From Enoplosus armatus (taxonomy: Eukaryota; Chordata; Actinopteri; Centrarchiformes; Enoplosidae), in the NCBI RefSeq assembly GCF_043641665.1, contig NC_092180.1:9603891-9667890 (forward strand): a DNA stretch of 64,000 bases. The letters are read 5' to 3'. The notes beneath the pieces were generated by a model. It ran no database searches. It saw only the letters and a program-made list of their open reading frames with translations, and had not been told where the DNA came from. Shown here piece after piece: positions 37,676 to 50,000 of this stretch. The position numbers were made by a program, and so were the translations under genes. How positions within the stretch are numbered: the stretch's first letter is position 1; the number at the start of each line of letters is the position of its first letter.

Positions 37676-39277
37676 AAGAACGGTAGTTTTATCCTAAAAA
37701 ATCATCCAATTTGACTGATTAGTTCCTTTCAATTTAATCTTTTGTGTCCTCACAATTCTACAGTATATATTGTATAGTGCAATTTGCTAAATAAAATGAT
37801 CAGATCAGAATATATAACAGCCATTTTATGTTCTTAGTAATGAAACGTTGGTTTGTTTTCTCAATAATGGATATTTGAATCCTTTAGAAAATATATAAAG
37901 CATCATTTGATGTCAGAGCTTTCTATTCTGCACCTGGGTGCCTGCATCAGAGCTTCACAAGAAGGAATCCTTTCTTCATCTTGTGTGTGCATGTGTGTGA
38001 TGTGTGTGTGTGGAGGGGGTGTGGAGAGGTCACTGTCCTAATTGAATAATTGACTGGGAAAACACAGTGACATAAGAAAAAAAAACTGGAAGGCACTGAC
38101 TTGGAAAACCAGTTAAATTGTCAATGAACCCTAAAGCTTAAAAAAATGGCAACAAGTATTTGCTTATTAGACGAAGGCTTCCTCCATCATCCCTCATTGT
38201 GCGGATGATAACGACGCACAGGTTTGTATTTAGTTTTTCAATTCCTTAGGCTTTACCAAATGCCATCTCTAATTTTCGATGAGGATCTGGCCTTGAAGGC
38301 CCTGGTAATATCAAGCACAAACAATCAATCCCGGCCAATCTCTTGAGGCCTTAATGGACTTGGAAAGAATATTAAGAGGTTTTGTCTGCAGAGAAGCTTT
38401 CTGCCACAGCAGTCGTCCCTCAGCTAATTTGTGTTTGTGTGCCAAGGGAGGCCACACACTGGGACTGCTGTAACAGGCTCTCAGTCCTACTTTCTGAGGA
38501 GCTGCTGCCAGGCCAACGAGCACACACACACATGCAAATATGTGCTCCCACATAGACACAGAAAGACTGAACAGGCTTCATTCTGCATTAAATAAAACCG
38601 TTTTCAGTCAATTGCATAAATCATATGCAAGATATTTTTGACTGACACCACTGTTGACATCTTTTGTATTTTCATATTAACGTGGGGCCTCTGTGTCAAA
38701 TACAAGATTGTCTTTAATGCTTATTATTTTGTGTGTGAGATTGCATGTGTTTGTGCAAGTGAGACAGAGAGAGAAAATGAGAGGGTGGATTTTTTCGGAT
38801 GCCAGGCTGAATGTAGGGTAACCATGAGAATGTGGGACCAGTGCCCAATCCTTGGGTGGCGGTCCAGTTGTAAATCTGCCTGTTGTTGCGACACATTGCT
38901 AATGAAACTAAACACCACCCTAGAAGTGTCACCACGTCTTAGCCTTACCTCGCTGTTTAGCATAAAAAAAAATCAGCACTGAGAAATCTAATTAAAACGG
39001 GCTATTGTGGACCTCCTATCCAAGTTATTAGGTTTTCTAGAGAGCGCCTGTCTGTGTGGTGTGAGATGAGAGGGTTGGCTTAAGATGCTGACTTAATACT
39101 AGCCTGACATTTGTTTTTGACTTTTTCCCTCTTCCCCTATTCTTCTCTCTCTGTCAGTATTCATTTTTGTCTCAGCTTGAGTGGGGGGATGAGACCACAG
39201 GCTACCTCAGAGACAAGCTCTTCTTTACATATATGTTTTTTTTTTTTTGCCATCCAATGACAAAGAATAAGCTGTTT
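37676..39277. other. intron sequence, no gene
   Basis: Short interrupted GT repeat at about 37982-38014. The region around 38330-38560 is somewhat GC-richer. No exon is recognised. Confidence 0.5.
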
Positions 39278-39570
39278 TGCCATTATTTTATTTAAAAAAT
39301 GTTCTCCCTGCCCTTGTATCCTGTCCCTCTCTTTCGTCTTTCTCTTTCTTGATTTCAAATTTTCATGCTTGTATTTTCGTCTCCTCCATTTTCTCCCTGC
39401 TGCTCCGCTCTCTCCATTCTCCTTCTGCGTTCCTCAATCTTTTACGCCTGCATTTCATTCCTTCCTATGCATTTCTCATTTTGTACTCTAATTTATTTCT
39501 CAATTTTCATCATTCACCATCTGCCTGTCAATTTGCCTTCACCTCACCCCTCTCTCCATCCCTGTTTGTT
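39278..39570. repeat. polypyrimidine-rich (C/T) tract
   Basis: About 290 bases dominated by C and T on the + strand, with many TCTC, TTCC and CTCC units. The open frames here are a by-product of the low purine content. No gene is inferred. Confidence 0.6.
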
Positions 39571-39874
39571 GGAAGGCAACGTTTCAGCGTTCCAATTCAG
39601 CAGTATTCCATGCACTTACCCAAAGTGTATAACACAGTGTATAACTATTTGATTTTACCCACCTGAACCCTCCTCTCTAAGTGGCTGCTTAGCTGACTGC
39701 CAATTTAGAGTTTAACCTCAGGAGAGGAAGGCCATTGCCAGAGAGGCAGATGGTCAGAGGCGGAGGCAGAAGATGCTAGGAAATTCATCCTTTAACCTCT
39801 GTTGCCCACTCTATCATTCTGTCCATCTCTCTCTCTTTATTTCTGTGGCTTTATGAGTGAATTAGAGCGAGGGG

Positions 39875-39877
<3 letters not shown>

Positions 39878-39912
<35 letters not shown>
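39878..39912. repeat. (GA)n microsatellite
   Basis: About 17 GA units, uninterrupted. Confidence 0.95.
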
Positions 39913-39914
<2 letters not shown>

Positions 39915-41778
39915 GATATGTGGGTGTGTTTTCAGGGTGGCAGCAGCAGACCATGCGCTCAGAACCTACTTCACAACCTACCTGCATATTTTAAAGCCCT
40001 CATACAATATTGCATCTCAGTCTTCTGCTGTTGTCTGTTGCCGCTCTCACCAATTTTCTGCCTCATTGTCATTCATGTGCAATCTGTTTGTTTGGCTAAC
40101 CTCCTCGCATTCAGACCATCTCGGCTGAGCTACTTCATGTCCATGTGTCAATGAGTGTATTTCGTGCTATGTTTTGTATTATCTGCATCGCCTTGGTGAT
40201 TCACTCCTCTGTGAGAAATGCTGCAGGACTTCTTTACATGCTCAAGGCTTTCATGGCTCCTTCAGGTGTAAGACTGAACGAACGATTAAGGCTGGAACAA
40301 TAAAAGCTTCTAAGAGGTCTTACAATTGCACAATTGCTTTCTTTGCTTTGCCTCAGTAGGAGTATGCCTTTATAAAAGTATTTAATTCGGCACAGATAAC
40401 CTGTACTCTTGCTTCATGGAAAGATTCAGTGAGGTGACCCCCACCGATACCTTTGCAGTGATTAAAGAAATGATTTATATCTGCTCTTTCGATTGCATAT
40501 GACCCAGCAGGAAACCTCTTTATTGTCCACCAGCCAGACTCTATAATTTGGTCCTTCTTATCAACATCTCACTGTTTCTAATTAGCATCTGCAATGAGAA
40601 TTTATCTCTACTAGCTTGCTGCTCTGTTTTTGTTCTTTAACATCAGCAGGTATTTTAAAGTATATGTATGTGAACCTTTAATTGTTTCGGTGTTCAGCGC
40701 AATAACTAAAGGCTTTAAAATAGGACTGACCAAATATTAAGCTAATGTACAATATATCACAAAGAACAAATTGTCTTGCATACAGTCCCTGATAGTCTTA
40801 ATGTACACTTTCAATATTCCTCCTTTGAAAAACATGCAGGAAAACCATATATATATACCATATATATACCATAGTCTGGGTGCAAGTTGACTAATTCATA
40901 GATATTATTTTGCTTTTTCATAAAATGGAAAAAGCACCACATTTAAAGATCCACAGGTGATTTGTCATGCTGATCTTAATAAAAAAATAAGGGTGAGACA
41001 CATTTTCACCCTTCCGGTGAGCATACAGTAAAATATCCAGATCCAAGAACTGTTCATATTTACTCTGCCGCATTATAAATGCTACGTTAGTTCTGCTGTG
41101 CTTTGCTGCTTGTGTCAGAGCTAGTATGGTTTCCAATGGAAACTGGGCAGGATAAGAGGATGAAAGGCTCATTATAACCCCACTGAGTGAAAATTAGCCC
41201 CTCTCTCTCAATAGTGCACTAGCCTGTTCTTCACTGGACAGTCCTACATATCCGTTGTCATGATAATAGACCTCTTCTCTGCGAGTGGGGAGGCCATTTT
41301 CAGCTCTATAGGTCTTTTTCAGACTGAGAATGTTGTGTGCAAGAGTGTTGGTGTGCAGTGTGAGTGTGAGTGTGTGTTTGTCTCGTTCATTTCATTGCAT
41401 GTGTATGTGTCTGGGCGAGTAACTGCTTCTCTATGATAAGAATGGATCAACAATGAAGCAACATAGACTTGTATATAATTAAAATGCAAAGCGAACTGTG
41501 ACTGGGGAATCATGAGATGATCCCTCATCCCCTGCTGTATGCTAAACATCAGGTGGGTGCTGTTCATGACCTTGGCTTTCTTCTCAAACAGAAAGGTTTT
41601 GGTTGTGTAAGTTCATCTATATATAGAGTGTGTGTTCTACCCAGGTGTCAAAGAAATTGGAACATGAAAGAGTGCATTATGTGTATGCTGTGGCTCACAA
41701 ACGTGTCACAATTGGCTTTACAATCTCATGCCTTTCCATCGGAGTTAGGGTTGATACATCTTCATCAATCACAGCATG
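39913..41778. other. intron sequence, no gene
   Basis: Contains a short tandem of CCATATATATA-type units at 40845-40872 and a degenerate GT tract at 41345-41385. No exon is seen. Confidence 0.5.
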
Positions 41779-41782
41779 TTGA

Positions 41783-41840
41783 TCATATTGTATAATTTCC
41801 CCCCGGGGATCAATAAAGTATTTCTGATTCTGATTCTGAT
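41783..41840 (+). mobile_element. 3' tail of a fish retroelement with a TTCTGA repeat end
   Basis: GTATAATTTCCCCCCGGGGA, then TCAATAAAGTATTTCTGATTC with repeated TTCTGA units, is a familiar 3' end shared by fish LINE or SINE copies. Only the tail is recognisable. The embedded AATAAA is part of the element and is not evidence for a gene end. Confidence 0.6.
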
Positions 41841-44800
41841 ATAATGGTTCTTTACGGACAGGGGCAAAAATATACTCATAATGTTAAATAGCCACCCAGT
41901 CACACTCTAAATCACTCTCATTACTGTGACTAATTATTGTGTGAACACTGAATTATTTTCTGTTCAAAAATCCTACTTAAGAACAGACTATTGCTCAGTA
42001 CTGTTTAATTATTTTTATTATCAGAATGCTAGAATCCTGTAAAAATAATGCTATGCAAATCCGACAAAATAAGCTCCTGCAAAATAATACCTCAAACTAA
42101 TAGTTAATGTTTTTTCAAATCTAAATGTTTTGGGACATTGTGAAAGAATTCAGGCCTTCTCATGACTGAGAGTCATTCATTGGTCATGGCCCGGCACATA
42201 GTGAAAAATATGTTCTTTCATCATACAGGCAGAGAGTCACAAATCTCCCTTTAAAGATCTGGCACTTTGGTTTTGCCTTGCTATGGGCAAACGTGATATC
42301 CTTCGTACAATACTGTCCACAACACATTCTTGATTGTTGGCGTCTTCTGGTAAATTCGGCATTAAAAGTAAAAAAAATCAAATTTCAGTTGTTGCAAGAA
42401 ATATTGATTTTTAACCTGATTTCATTAATATCCTTGTACAAAGGTTACTCCATGCTGATCCTTTTATTCCGTCATTTTGTCCTGACAGGTTAGAAACTGC
42501 TCCATATTTGACCAAACGGCTGCTTCTGGATACTGTGGTGAATTAGCCTCTTATATAACAGGAGTGCACTGTGAAGTGCCCTGTTCTTATTGTGAATGGT
42601 ACCTTTTCATTGAATTTGGTTGACAGGTACTCGTTACTCACCTTTGGATAGTGTTTGAAAAAGTAGCCTCCATGATAACATAGGCTGACACCGCAGTAAT
42701 TTATGCATTATTAGTCTGTGGATAATGCAGAAATGTTCCAAAATAGCAGAAACAAATATTCTAGTCAATGATCTATGAACACAGAGTACAGGGTATTCAC
42801 ACTTGAATGAGCATCAATCATTCTAAGAAATAGATGTTTCAAAACACTCCACGCAGGCTCTGCAGACTCAGCTTTTTAGAAGATCACAAACACATTTAAA
42901 TAGTCGTCAATTTGGAATTTCAGTAAGATATTACAATCTTGCTCTGGGATGTTTGAGCTTTTGAAAAAAATCATCATTGAAAGGTAATTAATTGCATTCA
43001 TCTTTAATTGCAGTTTGGAGAAAAGAACTACAATTGCAAGGCAATTCAAATGATATTGTCGTTTACCATTGCTGTGGCCATTTCTTTAGATAAACAAACA
43101 TGCTGGCGCTTATAGTTGCTTGAGTTACTTTATAGTATATATGCATGATTGAACATCCAATCTCAACACCATCTTGCGTCTCATTGGGTGTGTTACTGTG
43201 TGTACTTCTTCACAGTTGTTGGCTTCTATTTTAATGGTGCAGTCTCTAAGACCAGTGCAAAGTGTTAGGTCATGTGTGCAAGGTCAATGAGGCCGTCTAT
43301 TTTCGCTCAACTAGGCACAGCGCACTACATGGTGGGGTTGTGGAGCGTAAATTGGAGGGGTGTGATGATTAATCATTGTGTTCTCACGCATGTGCATGAC
43401 AGGCAGTGGTATATTTTTGGAGGTGGGAGAGTGCAACTAAGTGCATTAGTTTTAGTGTCAAATAGACAATTTTCACCAAAATCCCAACATCTGCACTGGG
43501 CACCAAAATACCAAATAGTGTGCATTTCAAGTTCAGGACAGCGTGAACCTGAACCAACTTAGTGCAGCTCTCACTTGTCTTTGCAATTCCACAAAAATAG
43601 AAACCATACTAGCACTACCAAAACACAGAGCCCTCTACTATGTTTGTCTCTGCAAGTTCGCAGTTTCTGTGCTTGTGCTTATGTGTGTGCTATTTCTATA
43701 TCTGTAAATAACTTGCACTTACTGTATGCAGTGTTGTTTTGCTACATACTTTTTGTTGCAGCCATGTGAGTGCAGGCCAAAGAGGAAATTATGGGATGTT
43801 TGTATTGTTATGCAGCAGATGATGAAAATCAAGTGAATCTATTTGGTTCACTTGTACGCTGCTTTACACAGAGTCAGGCATATGTTACACCCAAACTGGC
43901 AAGGACACTGTGCATGCAATTTAGATTTGGCTTTGTTATTGTAATATACACATAAACAAGTAGATAAATAGGGCATGAAATAGAAATTCAACGATCAAGA
44001 AAAGTCTTCTCAAGAAACACCACGTCATTTCCATTTCCATTAAATTGCAGTAAATCACAAAACACTTTGAGCTCTTTGTAGATTTTTCTTTAAATAAGTT
44101 CACCTTGTTTTTGTGTTTTTGACTGGCTGCGACAGACTCGGTCTGAGCTCTTCTTTTGAAGCCATTTAAAACTTACAGCTTGTTTGCTAGGAATATATTC
44201 ATATTACAGTCAGTCCAAATGAATTGACTTCAGAAAATCCCACCGCAATTACACTTAATTCATAATTAATGCAGAGCAGACTGGGGACCTAATTTACACT
44301 TGCACATTGTCAGTTCCCCTGCATGTGCTTGTCATTCTGCATAAGAGTAAACATGGCTTGCTTTGGAAAGAGGGTGGCATCTCCCTACCATTACCTAGAC
44401 TCTGGGGATCTGTGCACTGTGGCACACAATTGTGCCATTAGATGATAAAAACAAAGGAAATGATCTGACTACCCAGTTGCTCCAAACAAGAGCAGGTGTG
44501 CGCAGCCATGTTAACAACAGGGAGTACCCTCTTATTTTGTTGCAGGCAGCATTGTTTATTATTGAACACCCTCAGAAATATGACTGACAATTTGAGTTGA
44601 TGGAAAAGAAAACAAAGACTTTGTTGATCTGCAAGTCAGATCCTTAGAGCTTGTGATTATAACAAGACCTGAATACATCCATACATGTGTATACATGTAT
44701 GTGAGTGTGGGTGTTTATTAGCGTACATCTGTTCATGCATGAGTTGGATTTGACGTTGTGTGTTTGAGAGAGAGAATGGGCATCTTCGGCAGTCTTTAGG

Positions 44801-46018
44801 AGTGTCATACTGAGGCTCTTGATCTTTGTTGTTTGTGCTGTATTGCGGAGCTGCGCTTTGCTGTATAGAGCGGTATTTCTGATAGGGTTTGACGTGCTTC
44901 AGCCGATGTGCACAGACAAAGGCTGCTTTGGAAAACCTCAGAGTATTAGTCCAATCACAGCACTGGCTGTCAGACTGACATTCTGAATTTGTTATTCTCC
45001 TTTATTCAAGCTCGAACATTCACTCATATCCTGTCCATGAGGCACCTCTGTTGGATCAGACTGATCTGCTTACACTCTGTCACAGGCGTGCGCTCAGTGT
45101 CGGTTATGTGCTTTATGTTTGCTCCAAAACATTAGTGCAGTCAGGCCAGGTTGGAATTGGAACCAGTTCCAAAGTTGTATGATTTGTAAAGAAATTCACT
45201 TTTCAGTTTCAGTTATTAATCTCTCAAAGCAAAGATCTGACCTATTCTATTATTATGCATACGTCAAGACATGTGCACAGTTTTTACAATGTGGTATACT
45301 GGAACTAGCACCCACAGGTGTGATTAAGTATGACAAACAATATAGTGATACAGTAAAATGTATCACTATATTATATAATAGCTTGCTGTGTGAAAATAAT
45401 TTCATGGAATCGAACATCTATGACCGCCACACTGTAGCATGGTATGAAAATGCAATGTTTCTTATGTCCTTAACTTGTGCATTGTAAGATTATCTGTATT
45501 TCTTTTTTCTATTTAACATTTTAAGCAAAATGAATTTTTTATTACTTATGAATGTGTACTACAGAAGTTTCAGTTTTCCCTGTCAGCACATTTTGGGTTT
45601 TTACACAAATAAAATGCCAGTAATCAGAGCAAGAGATCCATGTATATTTAGTCATAATGGTTGTTTCAGCTGGCTGCTTTCTGTGTTTACTTTCGGTCAA
45701 ACTCAGAGACAAGAAATTGATAATGTAAAAATGTTCCTTGAAGGCACTCACAGCAATTGCTTATGGTCAGGGAAAGATTGTGGTCTTGGTTAAATATTGA
45801 AAAAGTCAACCGTGACTTGGAGCACATGACAGTAAGAGCTTACGTTCTAAACATGTTACAGGAACCTCAACCTTTCCCTAAACCACACGCGGGACCTGGG
45901 AAATGAATCCGGGTCCTGCATTTTTTCCTTCAAAATGTAATTGACAAAAAAAATAGCACAAAAACGCAATTTCTAGGAGATGGGGTCGTCTTTTCTTACT
46001 CGCATTCCTAATGCTGAC
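41841..46018. other. intron sequence, no gene; one strong short hairpin
   Basis: No exon recognised. A frame open for about 120 codons (45119-45487) starts at TTG and has no domain. The hairpin at 45339-45372 is the main structure. Confidence 0.5.
45339..45372. repeat. perfect 13-base-pair hairpin, 8-base loop
   Basis: AATATAGTGATAC at 45339-45351 is the exact reverse complement of GTATCACTATATT at 45360-45372, with loop AGTAAAAT. The arms do not extend further with good pairing, so it is shorter than a normal microRNA precursor. Confidence 0.85.
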
Positions 46019-46020
46019 AA

Positions 46021-46038
46021 ACACACACACACACACAC
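46021..46038. repeat. (AC)n microsatellite
   Basis: Nine AC units. Confidence 0.9.
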
Positions 46039-46917
46039 TCACATATAGACATTCACACTCCCACCTACCCCACACATAACTTGAACCAAAATGCTTTCTC
46101 ACGTGGGAAGTTTTAAATTGCTATTTGTAACAGTCTGTTTGGTTTGAATCAGAGGGTAGAGGCAGAGTCGTTTTAATTTCATTACCACAGTGGTGGTTAT
46201 TTTTAGCTCAGAGTGCTTGTGATCCTTCTCGTTCATTGTAAGAGTTTGACAGGTCCTATTATTCACATAGCCGCTCATCCTCTGAGCTTGTACTTTTCAA
46301 AGCAACCTTTCCTGCTACTGATCACACACATTTTATTAGCTGCATATGAAGGTAGCGAGTTGTTGTGATTTTACAAGCGAGTCGGTCTGCTGCGATTTTA
46401 TGGAGGATGATCTCACCCCAAAGAAAATTAAAAAGGATGCATAATTGAAACTGATTGAAAATAGGACATTTTTAAGTTACTACTTGTAGATTGGACCATA
46501 ATTAAATGCTAAATAAAGCAAATTAAATGAGTGTGATATCTGAAGTTGAACTACAGATAGTTATCAAATGGCAAATTGAAAAAGTAAAAATTTAATTGAA
46601 AAGAAACCTAACATTTCTTTTGTTTTCGCGACTTTTCGAAGTTCTGTTTTGTTTTCCTTTTTCATTACAGTTTTCATTAAACGAGGAATTGGACATTTTG
46701 ATAAATGCGCGTTTTCGCTTTTTGTGTTAGATAAGTGCATCGATACCACCCTCATGTCTGTACTGTAAATTTAAAGCTATCGCCAACAGCCAGAAGTGAC
46801 TGTGCTTGGCCTAGAAACAGTCCGCCGCATAAGCCCTCATAAAAACACAACTTGTTTCTTTTCATACTTTACATACATACATTTTGTACGTATTAAACAA
46901 ACAAGATATGACATGTT

Positions 46918-47099
46918 CCTTAGTGAGCTTTAGTGGGTTTTTTTTAAACTTTTGAACAGAGCCAGGGTAGCATTTTCCCCGTTTCCAGTCCTTGTGATAA
47001 GCTAAGCTAACCAGCTGTAGGTGGTAGATTCATATTTACTGTTCAGACCTGACAGTGGTGTTGATCATCTCATGTAACTCAAACTATTCCTTTAAATGT
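46918..47099 (+). mobile_element. fish repeat with the GCTAAGCTAACC motif
   Basis: Block order TTAGTGAGCTTTAG, GAACAGAGCCAGGGTAGC, CCCGTTTCCAGTC, AAGCTAAGCTAACCAGCTG, TTCATATTTACTGTTCAGAC, GTAACTCAAACTATTCCTTT matches a dispersed repeat that I recall as very common in percomorph genomes. The copy is incomplete, lacking part of the segment before the final block. No coding capacity. Confidence 0.7.
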
Positions 47100-50000
47100 T
47101 TAGAATTAGAGCATTTGCATTAAATCTTTTCCAATTTCTATTCTGGAATTCTCATTTTCACTGTCCATGTGTATTACCGTTAAATTATGTCCATTTCACA
47201 TTTCCATATTACATGTATTGATTAATTATGGATAGCAGTAAGGTAAAAAATAATGTATTCACCATTTTGTCTTTTAATTTTTTTTTTTCAAATGAAATGA
47301 TCCTCCATACTATTTAGATCAAGTAATTTGTCATTAATACTTAGGTAGAACTTTATCCATCTGCTAAATATTTTCATATCAATACATCATTTTCACTGCT
47401 AGTTGTTGTATATTGGTATTGAGTAACAACAAGATTCTCAATTTATGTATGTAACACCACGGAAGTCTTGCCAAAGGGCCTCTGTGGAAATGTTGACGTG
47501 GAACTTGTGAGAATAAGAGAACTGAGCATCTACACTAATGCAAGCTCTCTGTAAACATTAAAATGTCTCCTGAGTGATTTTAGTTGATATGGCAACATCA
47601 CAAGCACTAATGTAAACATGAAAACCCATGCAGCTTTGAAATATATTAGATTCCCAAGCAAACATTTAATTGACTTTCTTTGGCATGTGTGTATGAGTGT
47701 GTGTCTGCCTGCGTGACTCCATGTTTGGACTTTAGTTAATTCAGTGAGTCTCCGTACATGCATGGCCAAGTACAGACACGAGTGAGTCACGAGTTGGAAC
47801 ACACATGCAAAAAGGGAACACGCGTTAGCGGAAGAGATCAGTGAGAAGGAGGGGGAGCTGGGACAAGAGGTGACCAGGGTGTCATCGATTGCTACAGGGA
47901 TGGAGAGATGTGTCCCTCGCTGTGAGGCGAGTCAAGACGAGGCAAAGCTGCGTGCCGCAGGCCCTTTTTGTGCCTGATGACTCGCAGCTGATGTCTTATC
48001 TTGGCCAGTCAACACTGTGGATTGAGTGTGTGCACAGGGAAAAAAGAGAGGTGGGGAGAGGGAGGGGTGACAAAATAAAAAAAAGGAAATCAGTTATCCG
48101 GCTTGTGATACAGCAGATGCTCCAGATTTGTAGCAGAGCTTCAAGATTGCGCCTTGGTATCTCAGAACATTAAAGTTTAAGTTGAGAATGAGACAGTGGT
48201 ATGAAATGTAGGAGAGTACTTAAATGCTTTTAATTTGTCAGCACTTGTATTTGGATCAAGTGTAAGATGCTAACATATGTTCATCACACACTTAGTTTGT
48301 TATTCTGTACAAATATGGATCTTAGTTAATATTTTGTGTAGCAGTTGATAAGGCCATTTACTTGTTTTCTGCCGATTAACTTGTTTGTTGCCAATTCATC
48401 ATTTTACAAACATTCATGGGTAGAACAAAGTAAAAGAAAAAAAAAAGGTTATTGTTTCATTACAAAAACAGACCAATGAACTGGGTTGGATAGAGTTTCA
48501 AAATATGACAACAGCTGTCAGTCTTGATTTTTTTCTTGCACAAGGTGTACAATTTCTTTTTGTAAGTGCAGTAAAGAAAGTCAAAAGTAGTTCAGTTAGA
48601 GCACAGTGTTTTGATTAGGGACAGTGTGAAAATTTTGGCTGTTGGGAGGGGGACTGAATCTTGTATTTGATTTTTAAATAGGAACAGGCATCTCGCAATT
48701 TTTGTCGATAAATGTCCAGATCTGCCCCGATAACTAATCCTTAATAATCCTTAGGATCTGCTTGGGACGTCTGAAACACGTATGACAACATAAAAAGGTA
48801 CTTAATTACAGTGACTGTAATTTATTATTGCCCACTTAAAGCACAAAAGCAGTTGAGAGAAGTACACTCCCACACTCGTCAAAAGTAACATTGGCCATTG
48901 GCAGTAACTGCCTTGACTCTTATTAACAAGTGACAGTAAAAAGTTGCCTCTGGAGCTCCATAATGAGTGAACAGTCATTTCCATTCTGACCTTTTCCTGC
49001 TAAACTGCCATGGCGGTTATTTTCTTGCACACTGTCAGAGTAGCGTTCTTGCATTATCTTTAATGTCATTGGTTTTAATGTCAAACCCTCGTTCTGATAG
49101 AGCACCGTTGAACGTGCCAAAGGCGAGATTCATGACAGCAGATGGAGATTTATTGATGACTTCTTATTTAAATAATTTTGTAATGAACCTAACGCATAAA
49201 ACAGAATGGATGTACATTTTTGAAATACAATTCCTGAAGAAATATCTCTTGTTTAATACCAAGTGTTTAAAAGTATATTTATGTCTATTCTAAAGTTAAT
49301 ATGCTCTTATTGAGTCTTGTGAATGTAGCATACTGGGACACTGGCCACCTCAAAGCTTTTATTTCAGTAAAGTGTCAATCTTTAAGATCGATATGAGCCA
49401 CTCACTATCTCCACTTACAGTGCATTGTGGTGGATGAACATGAAGGAGTTGGAAGCACAGAAGTCCTCAAAGTTTAAATCTTCTTGAAATAAGAGCTGCT
49501 TTATGGATGATGGATGATGACCAGCTGTGACCCTAACATATTAGAAGCTGTCATAGCTCTGGCCCAGTCATGATTTTATGTTTGAGTTTTGTTTTAACAA
49601 AAGCAGATAGTTCAACGTTTGTAGCATCAGATTTTGGGCTTAATATTCTGTGATTATGCGTCATACCACTTTTAAATAAGCTATAAAGTAAACAAAGTAC
49701 ATATATTAATATGCAAATTAGGAAACTCCCACATTACTGTATGACATAGTGGCTTCTTCCACTTACAGAGACAGAATGACCCTCCAGAAGTGGTTTGGCT
49801 CACATTATCAGAGGACAACTCAATAAGTCTTGGCTCTGCAGTAACAGCAGTCCTTGTGACTCTACACCTGCCCATGTATGCGACAATACACAGACTTGGC
49901 ACCTCTTCACCTCTCCTGCACTGTCCTTATTTTGCAAAGAGGGCGCTCATAAAAAACAAGATCCAATTACTAAGCCGACAGATGCAGACGTTAAGTCCTA

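Noticed and set aside
39277..39666. 129-codon serine- and leucine-rich frame
   Set aside because: Arises from the polypyrimidine tract, which lacks stop codons on this strand for compositional reasons.
41815..41822. AATAAA as a gene polyadenylation signal
   Set aside because: It belongs to the 3' tail of a retroelement.
45119..45487. 122-codon open frame in the intron
   Set aside because: Begins at TTG, contains a palindromic hairpin and AT-rich sequence, and has no recognisable domain.
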